The notes beneath the pieces were generated by a model. It was not told the DNA's origin. It saw only the letters and a list, made by a program, of their open reading frames with translations, and did not search any database. From Lachnoclostridium sp. An138 (GTDB lineage: Bacteria; Bacillota; Clostridia; Lachnospirales; Lachnospiraceae): DNA of 64,000 bases. Position 1 is the first letter of the stretch. Each line of letters begins with the position of its first letter. Below, in pieces: positions 7,624-17,156 of this stretch. The translations under genes and the position numbers were made by a program. The stretch is from positions 62,001 to 126,000 of the forward strand of contig NZ_NFLF01000001.1 of NCBI RefSeq assembly GCF_002160765.1, given 5' to 3'.

Positions 7624-8667
7624 TTAATAAACTCTCTCCTGGATAATGGTATCCAAATCCATTGTAGAGTCAAAATAGGTCTCTTTCACATACTGAAGCT
7701 TTTCCACTTCTTCTCCCCGTTCCAGCTTCTGGATAATATCAGAAACCAGAGGGCCCAGAAGCGGATTGCATTCAAACTCTACATTTATTTTCCCGTCCGC
7801 CATGGCCTGAAGCGCCGCCCGGCCCGCGTCAAAAGAAAGGATGATGACATCTCCGTCCGGACCGCAGGTTTTTCCGGCTGCTTCAATGGCCTCGATGGCC
7901 CCGAAGGTCATGTTGTCATTTTCACTGACCACCACATCGATGCCGGAATATGTTTTCAGGAAATCTTCCATAACCTCCTGTCCCTTGGTCTGTGTAAAAT
8001 CTCCGTCTCTTCTCTCCAGCATGGTCCAGTTGTCATTCCGTTCCAGAATCTGCGCAAAACCACCGGTCCGTCCGATCTGTGCCGTCGAATCCCGGGTCCC
8101 CTGAAGAGTTACAATCCGAATCTCTTCCGAGGTCCGTCCTTTCTCCTCCAGATAAGACTCCAGCCATTCCCCGGCCCTGCGTCCCTGTTCCTCAAAGTCG
8201 CTGCCTACCCAGCAGGTATAGAGACTCTCATCTGCCACCTTCACCTGCCGGTCCGCTACGATCACGGGAATCCCTGCCTCTTTCGCCTCCTGCAGAACCG
8301 CGTCCCATCCGGTCTCCACAATCGGGTCCAGGACAATATAGTCTACCTCCTGCAGAATGAAATTCCGAACCGCTTTGAGCTGGTTCTCCTGCTTCTGCTG
8401 GGCATCCTCAAAAATCAGATAGTACCCGTTCTCTTGGGAAAATGTTTCCTTAAAAGATTCTGTGCTGGCAATCCGCCAGTCAGACTCAGATCCCACCTGA
8501 GAAAAGCCCACCACAATATAGTTTTCTCCTTCCGCGGCAAGCTCCTCTTCTTTCTTCAGAAGATCACTGCCCGAGATTTCTTCCGATTCCTCAATTCTGG
8601 CTCCGCAGCTGGAAAACCAGAGGAGGAGGGACAGCAGGACGCCGATTCCCACGACCATTTTTTTCAT
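7624..8667 (-). CDS. sugar-binding lipoprotein, YtfQ-like (second binding protein)
   Basis: This is an extracellular substrate-binding protein of a CUT2-type ABC importer, 347 residues. A lipoprotein signal peptide ends at C21 (LLWFSSC). The mature part follows E. coli YtfQ, the galactofuranose-binding protein, closely: VGFSQVGSESDWR, then QQKQENQLKAVRNF, then VETGWDAVLQEAKEAGIPV. GGTTCT precedes the ATG and GGGTGG lies a little further upstream. It sits after the two permeases and before the isomerase. The same operon begins with another binding protein (12524-13594), so this transporter has two receptors. Of the two, this one is closer to YtfQ. Confidence 0.85.
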   Translation of the reverse strand: MKKMVVGIGVLLSLLLWFSSCGARIEESEEISGSDLLKKEEELAAEGENYIVVGFSQVGSESDWRIASTESFKETFSQENGYYLIFEDAQQKQENQLKAVRNFILQEVDYIVLDPIVETGWDAVLQEAKEAGIPVIVADRQVKVADESLYTCWVGSDFEEQGRRAGEWLESYLEEKGRTSEEIRIVTLQGTRDSTAQIGRTGGFAQILERNDNWTMLERRDGDFTQTKGQEVMEDFLKTYSGIDVVVSENDNMTFGAIEAIEAAGKTCGPDGDVIILSFDAGRAALQAMADGKINVEFECNPLLGPLVSDIIQKLERGEEVEKLQYVKETYFDSTMDLDTIIQERVY

Positions 8668-8751
8668 AGAACCACCCTGTACGGTAAGAACCAGAGCCGC
8701 TGAAAGGTCCTTTTGCGAACCGGCGGCCCTGTCTTCTTTTTCCTATCAGTT

Positions 8752-9786
8752 TTATTTTACGCTTGCTTTTTTCCGCACTGCCATTACAATGCTCTGTACA
8801 ACCAGGAACAGACACAGCATTGCCGCTACCGTGATTCCTGTCCACCATGCCTGGTCAAGTCCGGCGGAAGAAACGATATTCTGGATCGTACTTAAGGAAA
8901 GCACTCCAAAGAATGTTCCGATAATATTTCCAACGCCGCCGGTCAGCATGGTGCCGCCGATAATGGAAGAAGCGATGGCGTTCATCTCCGCGCCGCTTGC
9001 GTGGGAAGGAGAACCGGAACCTACATGCAGGAAATACACAAAGCCGCCGATGCCTGCCAGCACGCCGCAGAGCAGATGCGCGATAAACTTTGTTCTCTTT
9101 ACGTTGATACCAAGCATCAGAGCGCTCTGGCTGTTTCCTCCCACCGCATAGAAACTGCGGCCAAGCTTTGTCCATTTTAACACACAGAACAGGGCAATCA
9201 CAACAAGAAGCGCTATGATAACGCCGATTTCCACATAAGCGTCCACGTAGTTTCCAAGACGGTTCACAGAACCCATGCCCGGAACGATGATACGCGTATT
9301 TTTCAGAGCTACAAACGCCTCGTTCGCCACATTAAAAGGCTCCGTGTTCACAATTGTTGTCATGCCGCGGGCAAAGAACATTCCTGCCAGCGTTACAATG
9401 AAGGGCTGAATCTCCAGATATGCCACCAGAAAGCCCTGTACCAGACCGAAAGCCAAACCAATCAGAAGAGCAATCAGAACAGATACCGCCACATTTCCGC
9501 CTGCCTTGTCCAGATAGACCGCGCAGCACATGCTGATGAGGGCCGTCACGCCGCCTACGGAAATATCGATTCCTCCTGTAATCATGACGATGCTCATGCC
9601 GCAGGACAGAATGATAAGAGCAGCATTAGCATTCAGAATATTAAACAGCGCCTGGGGCTTTAAGAAGCCCTCGCCCTGGAAGATCATCGCTCCGATATAC
9701 ATCAGGAAAAATACGACGACAGTAATGGTAAGGAGCAGATTTGTGTCGCTGATATTTTTTATCTTATTTCCAAATCCCTTTGACAT
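8752..9786 (-). CDS. yjfF: ABC sugar permease, YjfF-like
   Basis: This is an inner-membrane channel subunit of the furanose importer, 344 residues with about ten hydrophobic segments. The BPD_transp_2 signature is clear (MITGGIDISVGGVTALISM) and so is the coupling segment (GRSFYAVGGNSQSALMLGIN). It starts one base after the stop of the YtfT-like permease, so the two are translated together. Two different permeases in one operon is the arrangement of the E. coli galactofuranose system (ytfT-yjfF). They probably form a heterodimer. Confidence 0.85.
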   Translation of the reverse strand: MSKGFGNKIKNISDTNLLLTITVVVFFLMYIGAMIFQGEGFLKPQALFNILNANAALIILSCGMSIVMITGGIDISVGGVTALISMCCAVYLDKAGGNVAVSVLIALLIGLAFGLVQGFLVAYLEIQPFIVTLAGMFFARGMTTIVNTEPFNVANEAFVALKNTRIIVPGMGSVNRLGNYVDAYVEIGVIIALLVVIALFCVLKWTKLGRSFYAVGGNSQSALMLGINVKRTKFIAHLLCGVLAGIGGFVYFLHVGSGSPSHASGAEMNAIASSIIGGTMLTGGVGNIIGTFFGVLSLSTIQNIVSSAGLDQAWWTGITVAAMLCLFLVVQSIVMAVRKKASVK

Positions 9787-9787
9787 G

Positions 9788-10876
9788 TTAAGCAGCCTCC
9801 TTTACCTTGCGTTTCGCCATAAAGGCGTTGAACTTTTCTCTCACTACAGGCGCGCTGACAATTACAAGAACGATAACCACAACAGCCTTGTAAGCCGGAA
9901 GCGCGTCAGAACGTACCTGGAACTTGTAAAGGGTCGTCGTCAGACACTGAATTACATAAGCTCCGATGATGGACGCCGTCATGTTGAACTTGCCGCCGCT
10001 TAAAGCGTTTCCGCCCAGAGCCACCGCCAGAATGGCATCCATCTCTATATCCTTTGCGATAACGGAATAGTTAATCGTTGAAATACGGCTGACCTTGATA
10101 AGTCCTACCACCGCCACGCAGAGTCCCAGAATCACGAAGGACAGAATCTTGATAAATACCGGGTTCAGACCATTCAGTCTGGAGGAATTCTCATTGATGC
10201 CGACTGCCTGAGTGTACAGGCGCAGGTTCGTAAATTTCAGAACCAGGCCGATGACAATCATACAGGCTACCGCGATAAAGAACGGCGTCGGAATCGGAAT
10301 TCCCGGAATAAATTCACCAAAATAGGTAAGTGTCTCATCGCTGACTACCGGAAGCTCATTGTTGTTGATCCAGGCTGCGATGGACCGGCCTGCTGTATAA
10401 AGGATCAGCGTGGCAATCATGGGCTGTATCTTAAATACTGCTACCAGCACGCCATTGAACGCTCCAAAGAGCATTGCTACCACACAGGCGGCCAGGAAGG
10501 CCACGATAATCGGAGCCTGCAGAGTCTCCGGACGGGAGTTGGTTCCGCAGAGTACGCGCAGAAGCACGCTGCCCGCAATAGCTGTCGTAGCGCCTACGCT
10601 GATATCCTGTCCGCCGGTTGCCGCCGTCACCAGCGTCATACCGATAGCCAGAATCGCCAGCTCAGAACCGCTGTCCAGAATTGTAATCAAAAAGCCTGAC
10701 AGAACGGGGTTGCCCGCGCTGTTGTATCCCAGCTCAATCTTGAAGAACGAGGGGTCCATAATCAGATTGAACAGGAACAGAATCAGAAGGGCTGCCAGCG
10801 GAATCATAACCTGCTTTCTAAGCAGTCTTCCAAAGAAGCTGGAAGCGCCCGCTTTTTTCGTTTCATTTGTCTGCAT
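9788..10876 (-). CDS. ytfT: ABC sugar permease, YtfT-like
   Basis: This is the partner membrane subunit of the furanose importer, 362 residues with multiple transmembrane helices. It carries the sugar-permease core (TGGQDISVGATTAIAGSVLL) and a second conserved region (AVALGGNALSGGKFNMTAS). Its start codon overlaps the ATPase stop by one base, and the YjfF-like gene follows immediately. The N-terminus (about 20 residues, rich in Lys and Ala) is cytoplasmic. Confidence 0.85.
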   Translation of the reverse strand: MQTNETKKAGASSFFGRLLRKQVMIPLAALLILFLFNLIMDPSFFKIELGYNSAGNPVLSGFLITILDSGSELAILAIGMTLVTAATGGQDISVGATTAIAGSVLLRVLCGTNSRPETLQAPIIVAFLAACVVAMLFGAFNGVLVAVFKIQPMIATLILYTAGRSIAAWINNNELPVVSDETLTYFGEFIPGIPIPTPFFIAVACMIVIGLVLKFTNLRLYTQAVGINENSSRLNGLNPVFIKILSFVILGLCVAVVGLIKVSRISTINYSVIAKDIEMDAILAVALGGNALSGGKFNMTASIIGAYVIQCLTTTLYKFQVRSDALPAYKAVVVIVLVIVSAPVVREKFNAFMAKRKVKEAA

Positions 10877-12402
10877 TATTTGTCACCTCCGGCAATCGTA
10901 CTCATAATACTGGTCTGATTCAGGTCGCTGCCGGTCAGCTCACCTACGACCCTGCGATCCCTCATTACAATCAGTCTGGAACAGGTACGAAGCATTTCAT
11001 CCATCTCTGAGGAAATAAACGTCACGCTCATTCCTTCGGAAGCAAGCTTCAGAACCAGTTTCTGAATATCTACTTTGGTTCCCACATCAATACCTCTGGT
11101 CGGCTCGTCAAGAATCAGGTATTCCGGATGAGTCAGAAGCCAGCGGGCCAGAATAACCTTCTGCTGATTTCCTCCTGACAGCGACTTAATCGGCGTATCT
11201 GCTGAAGCCGTCTTAATATTCAGAAGCTTTATGTATTCGTCCGCAATCTTGTCAGCCTCGGCCTTTGAATAAGGCTTCAGAAAACCGCGGAGTACCTGCT
11301 GTGCAAGAATGATATTGTCCCGCACGGAAAGATCTCCGACGATACCGTCACGCTTGCGATCCTCCGGCAGATACCCGATTCCCTGGCGCATGGCGTCGAT
11401 AGGCTTGGAGATTTTAACCGGCTTGCCGTTCTTTTTCACGGTTCCGCCCAGCACATGATCCGCGCCGAAGATAGCGCGCACGCACTCGCTTCGTCCGGAG
11501 CCCAGAAGTCCAGTGAAGCCGTTTACCTCTCCCTTGTCGATATGGAAATTGAAAGGCTTGATTCCTGCATTGCTGTAAAGATTCTCCACTTCAAAGACAG
11601 GAAGCTCTCCCTCTTTCTTCTCGTAGGACTTATATTCTCCATGAATATCGGAAAGATCATCCAGCTCCTTGCCCAGCATCTTGGATACCAGCTGTACGCG
11701 GGGCAGATCCTTAATCTCATACTCTCCTACCAGGCATCCGTCGCGCATCACTGTGATGCGGTCGCAGACCTCATACACCTGATCAAGGAAATGGGTTACA
11801 AAAATGATTCCAACGCCTCTTTCCCGCAGGTCCCGCATAAGCTTAAAGAGCTTCTCCACCTCCTGTTCATCCAGAGAGGAAGTCGGCTCATCAAGAATCA
11901 GAACCTTGCAGTCTGTATCCACGGCTCTCGCGATCGCGATCATCTGCTGTACCGCAAGGGAGCAGGTGGAAAGCTGCTGGGCAGCCTTTGCGGGGATATC
12001 CAGAGATTTCAGAAGCTTGTCGGCATCTTTATTCATCTTTCTCCAGTTCTGAACCGCTCCAGGCGTCCGGCCAATGTACATATTCTCAGCCACGGAAAGA
12101 TTCGGACACAGGGTAATTTCCTGATATACCGGGCTGATTCCAAGCTTTTGTGCCTCCTGGGGTGAGCGGATCTGTACTTCCTTCTCATGTCCGTCCAGGT
12201 AAATGTGTCCCTCATCCTTCGTGTACACTCCGGTCAGAACTTTAATCAGCGTGGACTTTCCGGCGCCGTTCTCGCCCATCAGCGCGTGAATCTCGCCCTT
12301 GCGGAGGGTAAAATCCACTCCCGAGAGGGCCTTTACTCCCGGAAAGCTTTTATGTATATTTCTCATCTGTAATACAGCATTATTTTCCACTCTAATGTTC
12401 AC
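10876..12402 (-). CDS. ytfR: sugar ABC transporter ATPase, YtfR-like
   Basis: This is a tandem-domain ATPase that powers the furanose importer, 508 residues. The first domain has Walker A GENGAGKST and Walker B ILDEPTSSLD. Its signature motif is degenerate (LSTCSLAVQQM), as in other CUT2 ATPases. The second domain has a degenerate Walker A (GLLGSGRSE) and a full signature LSGGNQQK. Residues FVTHFLDQVYEVCDRITV match E. coli YtfR nearly throughout. The GTG at 12402 overlaps the AGGAGG ribosome site, so the true start may be a few codons in (ATT at 12396 or GTG at 12390). Confidence 0.9.
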   Translation of the reverse strand: MNIRVENNAVLQMRNIHKSFPGVKALSGVDFTLRKGEIHALMGENGAGKSTLIKVLTGVYTKDEGHIYLDGHEKEVQIRSPQEAQKLGISPVYQEITLCPNLSVAENMYIGRTPGAVQNWRKMNKDADKLLKSLDIPAKAAQQLSTCSLAVQQMIAIARAVDTDCKVLILDEPTSSLDEQEVEKLFKLMRDLRERGVGIIFVTHFLDQVYEVCDRITVMRDGCLVGEYEIKDLPRVQLVSKMLGKELDDLSDIHGEYKSYEKKEGELPVFEVENLYSNAGIKPFNFHIDKGEVNGFTGLLGSGRSECVRAIFGADHVLGGTVKKNGKPVKISKPIDAMRQGIGYLPEDRKRDGIVGDLSVRDNIILAQQVLRGFLKPYSKAEADKIADEYIKLLNIKTASADTPIKSLSGGNQQKVILARWLLTHPEYLILDEPTRGIDVGTKVDIQKLVLKLASEGMSVTFISSEMDEMLRTCSRLIVMRDRRVVGELTGSDLNQTSIMSTIAGGDK

Positions 12403-12428
12403 CTCCTGAAAATATCTATTTCAGAGTC

Positions 12429-12481
12429 AAAGCGCGGTGCAGGCCAGTCCTGTAACTGCCATCCTTTCTGCGCCGCGCTTT
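12429..12481 (-). other. stem-loop between binding protein and ATPase genes
   Basis: A stem formed by AAAGCGCGG (12429-12437) and CCGCGCTTT (12473-12481), with further pairing inside, sits between the abundant binding protein and the membrane/ATPase genes. There is no U-tract on the minus strand. Such stems often protect the upstream message and give higher binding-protein levels; here that is inference. Confidence 0.55.
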
Positions 12482-12523
12482 GTTTTTTGATTTATACCAT
12501 TACGTTCCGTTTATACAGCGGAT

Positions 12524-13594
12524 TTAGATACCATATGTATCAATATCTTCCTGAGTGATGGTCTCTGCGTCGAAGCCCTTCTCTTCCATGATGATGGTCT
12601 TCTCCTCGATGGTTCCGCCGCTCTCGATGGTCTTGATTACTTCATCGATATAGGAAGCCTGGTAAGGATTGCACTGTCCGTCATAGTTCCAGTTTCCGGC
12701 CAGCAGCTCCTCAAGAGCCCAGGTATTGGTATCAAAGCCCATGATGATAACGTCGCCGTCAACACCGTGAGAGATGTTCGCCTTGTCAAGAGCTGCTACA
12801 GCGCCCTTAGCCATGTCATCGTTCTCAGCGTAGATTACGTTGAAATCCTGTCCGGAATCGATAACAGACTGTACAATCTGCTGTGCCTTCTCAGCGTTCC
12901 ACTCAGCGGTCTGCTGGGTTACCAGATTCCAGTTGTCATTCTCTTCTACCATTGCGTTCAGAGCTCCGGTACGTCCCTGCTGAGCAGCAGAGCCCATAAC
13001 ACCCTGAATGTGAATGATGTTGTACTCATCAAGTCCCTGTCCAGCCAGCCAGTCTACAGCAGTCTGTCCCTCAGCCTCCATGTCGGATACGATGGAAGCC
13101 TCGTAAAGGCTCGGATCTGCATCGATAGTACGGTCAAACAGGATTACGCGGGTTCCGGCTGCCTGAGCGTCCATCAGTACGGAATCCCATCCGGCTGTGT
13201 CAGCCGCGGAAAGCAGAAGATAATCAACGCCGTCCTGGATGAACTTCTGAGCTGCGGTAATCTGCTCGTCATTCTTCAGGCTGTATGCGAAAGAAGCGTC
13301 ATAACCGTTTTCCTCGGTGAACATAGCCTTCATATCAGCGTCGTTTGCTGTACGGTATCCGGACTCGTTCGGGTCATTGTTGATGATGCCGACTTTGATC
13401 AGGTCTCCGGAAGCGGCTGTATCCTCTGCCGCCGTATCCTCAGCAGCTGTATCTTCTGCTGCCGCGTCATCCGTCGCAGTCTCTTCCGTAGCTGCAGTAT
13501 CTGTTGAAGCAGTATTGCTGCTGTTTCCGCAGCCTGCCAGAACAGTCGCTACCATTGCCGCACATACCAATGCACTTACAAGTTTTCTCTTCAT
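12524..13594 (-). CDS. sugar-binding lipoprotein (first binding protein)
   Basis: This is an extracellular receptor of the furanose/pentose ABC importer, 356 residues from the ATG at 13594 (GGGAGGT upstream). A lipoprotein signal peptide ends at the Cys of LAGC. A low-complexity Ala/Thr/Glu/Asp linker of about 45 residues follows (repeated AAEDT units) and tethers the domain to the membrane. The binding domain is of the periplasmic-binding-protein type 1 fold (IIMGFDTNTW, RVILFDRTIDADPS). It is the first gene of the transporter block and the adjacent two-component system lies just upstream, the usual arrangement for YesMN-type control of sugar importers. Confidence 0.88.
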   Translation of the reverse strand: MKRKLVSALVCAAMVATVLAGCGNSSNTASTDTAATEETATDDAAAEDTAAEDTAAEDTAASGDLIKVGIINNDPNESGYRTANDADMKAMFTEENGYDASFAYSLKNDEQITAAQKFIQDGVDYLLLSAADTAGWDSVLMDAQAAGTRVILFDRTIDADPSLYEASIVSDMEAEGQTAVDWLAGQGLDEYNIIHIQGVMGSAAQQGRTGALNAMVEENDNWNLVTQQTAEWNAEKAQQIVQSVIDSGQDFNVIYAENDDMAKGAVAALDKANISHGVDGDVIIMGFDTNTWALEELLAGNWNYDGQCNPYQASYIDEVIKTIESGGTIEEKTIIMEEKGFDAETITQEDIDTYGI

Positions 13595-13712
13595 TTTGAA
13601 ACCTCCCTTATTCTTGTTGCCATTTCGTTTGGCTATGGTCAAATTCTATACTAAGAAGAGAAAATTTGATACGGACATCCTTTTGAATTAAGTATGATTT
13701 TTTACTGATTTT

Positions 13713-13738
13713 TGAACAAACCGTGAACAAAGTTTGTT
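13713..13738 (-). promoter_or_regulatory. direct repeats upstream of the transporter operon
   Basis: Two copies of TGAACAAA (13713-13720 and 13724-13731) are spaced 11 bases, one helical turn. They overlap a 6-1-6 palindrome AACAAA-G-TTTGTT (13726-13738). AraC-type response regulators commonly bind direct repeats at helical spacing, so this is a candidate site for the regulator at 15364-16977. No confident -35/-10 pair was assigned. Confidence 0.4.
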
Positions 13739-13818
13739 TTTTTTGGAAAAAAGTTCATTTTTTTACGTCTGCTGTTCCGGTCTGTCCTTTTTACGGAAAA
13801 TACACGTCCGCAGGGTTT

Positions 13819-15270
13819 CTATTTCTGGAAAACAGCGGGGATTACCACCGTCACTTCTGTCCATTCTCCATATACGCTTTCCAGGGAAATTCCATACTGT
13901 GCCCCGTAATTCAGGCGCAGCCTCTGGGCCACATTGAAGAGACCGAAACCGGAAGGATCACTCCTGTCCACCTCTTCCTCCCCTCCGATGAGGCGCCGGA
14001 CCTTTTCAAGCCGGTCGGACTCCATACCCCGGCCGTCATCCCATACCCGGAATATCAGGCTGCCCTCCTGCTTTTCTCCCGATACCCGGATATGGCCCAG
14101 TCCCCGCTTATTCTTAATCCCATGATATAGGGCGTTCTCCACCAGCGGCTGAAGCGTCAGCTTCAAAATAGGGTACTCATAAAGCTCCTCCGGAATATCA
14201 ATGGAATACTCCAGAATATCCCGGTAACGGAACTGTTGGATCTGAAGATAGCTCCGGATATGAGCCTCTTCTTCTCTCACGGATATGTAATCCCTTCCCT
14301 TGCTCAGGGTGGTTCGGAAAAAGTCAGACAATGTCGTAACCATCATTACCACATCATCCTTTTTCCCCGCCTCTGCCAGCCATATAATAGTGTCCAGCGT
14401 ATTATAGAGGAAATGGGGGTTGATCTGCGCCTGAAGAAGCTTCAGCTCTGTGGCGCGCAGGTTCAGCTGCTCCACCCGGATATCCTCCACCAGATTTCCT
14501 ATTTTTTCAATCATGGAATTAAAGCTGGAGTTCAGGACAGACAGTTCCGCGCTGTTGTCTTCCTTTGCCCTTACCGTGAAATCTCCTCCCGCCGCCTTTC
14601 TAGTCACTTCGCAGAGCCGCCCGATGGGAACCATGATTCCCTGCATCAGCTTCTGACTGATCAGAAAAGCGCTCACCAGAATAAGCAGAAAAATGATGCT
14701 GGTCATACGGAGCGTCCGATCCACATCTGAGCGGATACCTTCACGCAGCACCTCCAGATTCGTCGTCTCATAATAGATATATTCCTGAATCTGCTCCTGG
14801 ATCAGCTCTGTCAGCACTCGGATATCCAGATCCAGCCGTTCCATATTTTTATCATAAAAGCCGCTCACTTTGGCGTCCGTCTCTATTTCAATAACCCGGT
14901 CCTCCAGAATATTCAGGCTTTTCAGAATCCGGTTCAGCCGCTGCTTCCCATATTCCGCATCCGCCGACTCATAAAGTCCCTGAAAGACCTCTCTCGCCTC
15001 CTCAATCATGCGCCTGGGTTCTTCCGTATCAATCAGCTCATCCGCCCTCTCGGAATTTGCCACGATAATGTACATCTGATAATCCAGATCGTCCTTGAAA
15101 TCAATATTATAGGCATTGGCCTTTGTGATATTCTCCACCACCTCATCATACCGTCCAGAAAACTGCTGCATAATAACGACCAGATAAAGAATCAGGACCG
15201 TCAGCGGAACCAGACAGATGACAAGAAGCATATTCAGACGGTTCTTAATCGACGCTTCTTTCTTCCACAT
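13819..15270 (-). CDS. YesM/LytS-type sensor histidine kinase
   Basis: This is a membrane sensor of 483 residues that autophosphorylates and passes phosphate to the response regulator encoded just upstream. Transmembrane segments are at about 13-34 and 190-207, enclosing an extracellular sensor of about 150 residues. A HAMP linker spans about 208-262. The phospho-acceptor is H286 in QINPHFLYNTLD, typical of the His_kinase family. The HATPase domain follows (LQPLVENALYHGI; DDGRGM; SGFGLFNVAQRL). It most likely detects a pentose or oligosaccharide, possibly through a binding protein, and induces the downstream transporter. Confidence 0.9.
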   Translation of the reverse strand: MWKKEASIKNRLNMLLVICLVPLTVLILYLVVIMQQFSGRYDEVVENITKANAYNIDFKDDLDYQMYIIVANSERADELIDTEEPRRMIEEAREVFQGLYESADAEYGKQRLNRILKSLNILEDRVIEIETDAKVSGFYDKNMERLDLDIRVLTELIQEQIQEYIYYETTNLEVLREGIRSDVDRTLRMTSIIFLLILVSAFLISQKLMQGIMVPIGRLCEVTRKAAGGDFTVRAKEDNSAELSVLNSSFNSMIEKIGNLVEDIRVEQLNLRATELKLLQAQINPHFLYNTLDTIIWLAEAGKKDDVVMMVTTLSDFFRTTLSKGRDYISVREEEAHIRSYLQIQQFRYRDILEYSIDIPEELYEYPILKLTLQPLVENALYHGIKNKRGLGHIRVSGEKQEGSLIFRVWDDGRGMESDRLEKVRRLIGGEEEVDRSDPSGFGLFNVAQRLRLNYGAQYGISLESVYGEWTEVTVVIPAVFQK

Positions 15271-15363
15271 ATCTTCTCCTTTTCAGCCCCGGCATACCAG
15301 GGGCCGTATCTCCCCGGCACACCAGAGTATGTATCTCTCCGGCGCGCCGGCGCCGCCTGCCTC

Positions 15364-16977
15364 CTATACCCTGGCACGGAATTCCCTGGGCGTGCATCCT
15401 ATCGTTTTCTTAAACAGATAGCTGAAATAATGCGGGTCCTTGTAGCCCACCGCAAAAGCGATCTCCGCCGTCTTCATGGAGGTGCCACGGATAAGCTCCT
15501 TCGCTTTTTCCATCCGCACATAAGTCAGATACTCGATAAAGGTCCGCCCCGTCTCCTGGCTGAAAATCGTGCTGAAATGATTGGGGCTTAAGTTGACCGA
15601 GGCCGCCACCGTATTCAGGGAAATATCTTCGTTATCGTAATTCTCTTCTATGTAGCTTCTGGCATCCTTCAGAAGGGAGCTGTACTTCTGTCGGGACAGG
15701 CCCTCGCGGAGCTCGATAGCCGTCTCCAGCACCTTTTTCAGATATTTTTCCGTGGCCTCCGACGTGGAAAACACTTCCGGGATCTTCTGGAAGTCTCCGC
15801 AGCGCTCCACAAGAATTCCCGGCTCGCATCCGCTCTCCTCCAGCATTCCGGCCGCCGCGAAATAGGTATCCATCGTCACATACTGGCGGAACATCAAAGA
15901 CTGAATATTCTTTTCTCCCAGGCTTGCAAAGTACTCATCCACAAAATGGACAGCCTCGCTCTTCAGGCCCGTCTTCAGGAAATTTTCCACCACCCTGCGG
16001 TCCAGCTTGCCGGCGCTTAAGGTATTCAGGGCCATCTCCTGATCCACCTCTCCTGTGGCCGCTTCCGAGCTTCTTACAATCTGATTTCTCTTGGTCAGAT
16101 AACGGAACGCGAACGCTCGGCTGGCTTCCTCAAAACAGCGTCCCAGCTCGCTTAGTCGCTCCACCTCCTGGCCCACGCCGCCGAAATAAGTGACGCCCCC
16201 GGCCTCGGACAGCACTTCTTTCAGGCCGTCCAGAAGTCCGGCCTCAATCTCCTCCAAAGAATTTTCTTCTTCCTCCTTCAGGATAAAGGCCCAGCCTTCC
16301 AGCCCCAGCTCCACCATCAGCACCTCCGGCATCTGATCGGTCATTTCTTCTATGGAACGGGTCACCGCAATCAGTTTTTCCGAATAGCCTTCCTCTGCTC
16401 CCTCGGCAAAGATCTGAAACAGAATAATATTGTATCTCTTGGCCGCCAGGTCCATTCCCGCCTTACGCCCTTCTTTCAAAAGCACGGATACGGGGCTCTG
16501 ACCGGAAACCAGTCTGCGGAAAAACTTCTGCCGGGCAAGCTGCGTGTTCTCCAACCGCTCCTTCTCAAACATCTCCAGATATTTCCTCTGCTGCTCCCGT
16601 TCCTCTTCGACTTTTGCTCCTACCTTCTTTACCGCTTCCAGAAGCTGCGCTCCCGCAATGGGTTTCACAAGATAATCCGTAATTCCGATACTGATAGCTT
16701 CTTTGGCATAGTCGAATTCATCATAACCGCTTAAAATAATAATCTTCACATCCGGAAGCTCCTGCTTAACCAGGCGTGAAAGCTCCAGACCGTCCATAAA
16801 AGGCATCTTAATATCCGTGATCAGAATATCCGGACGGGTCTTCTGGATCAGCGGATAAGCCAGCTCCCCGTCGCTGGCCTCTCCCACAAAAGAAAACCCC
16901 TCCTGCTCCCAGTTGATGTTGTTTTTGATGCCCTCCCGCATCACGACTTCATCTTCCACCAAAAACACTTTCAGCAT
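15364..16977 (-). CDS. YesN-type response regulator, AraC family
   Basis: This 537-residue cytoplasmic transcription factor pairs with the kinase at 13819-15270. The receiver domain spans residues 1-125 with phospho-acceptor D55 (DILITDIKMPFMDG) and K106 (DYLVKP). A long middle region of about 300 residues is typical of YesN proteins. The C-terminal 100 residues hold two AraC helix-turn-helix motifs (LNTVAASVNLSPNHFSTIFS and AEIAFAVGYKDPHYFSYLFK). It is expected to activate the ABC importer operon. A terminator separates it from the upstream araR-araA-kinase operon. Confidence 0.92.
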   Translation of the reverse strand: MLKVFLVEDEVVMREGIKNNINWEQEGFSFVGEASDGELAYPLIQKTRPDILITDIKMPFMDGLELSRLVKQELPDVKIIILSGYDEFDYAKEAISIGITDYLVKPIAGAQLLEAVKKVGAKVEEEREQQRKYLEMFEKERLENTQLARQKFFRRLVSGQSPVSVLLKEGRKAGMDLAAKRYNIILFQIFAEGAEEGYSEKLIAVTRSIEEMTDQMPEVLMVELGLEGWAFILKEEEENSLEEIEAGLLDGLKEVLSEAGGVTYFGGVGQEVERLSELGRCFEEASRAFAFRYLTKRNQIVRSSEAATGEVDQEMALNTLSAGKLDRRVVENFLKTGLKSEAVHFVDEYFASLGEKNIQSLMFRQYVTMDTYFAAAGMLEESGCEPGILVERCGDFQKIPEVFSTSEATEKYLKKVLETAIELREGLSRQKYSSLLKDARSYIEENYDNEDISLNTVAASVNLSPNHFSTIFSQETGRTFIEYLTYVRMEKAKELIRGTSMKTAEIAFAVGYKDPHYFSYLFKKTIGCTPREFRARV

Positions 16978-17042
16978 ATAACAGTACTCCCCGTATTTTC
17001 TGTAACGGCAGGTCTTCCCTGTCCGTTTCTATTCCCCTATGC

Positions 17043-17073
17043 GGAAAAAGAAGACACCGCAAAAAGCGGCATC
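17043..17073 (-). terminator. terminator of the araR-araA-kinase operon
   Basis: On the minus strand GATGCCGC pairs with GCGGTGTC (arms 17066-17073 and 17053-17060, loop TTTTT), followed by TTCTTTTTCC. Confidence 0.75.
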
Positions 17074-17156
17074 CTCTTTTCCTTCAAGGTTACCATACTA
17101 AATCTATTCTTTTCCCGGGAAACAGGAAACACCGGTGTCCCCCTGGTCCGGAATCT

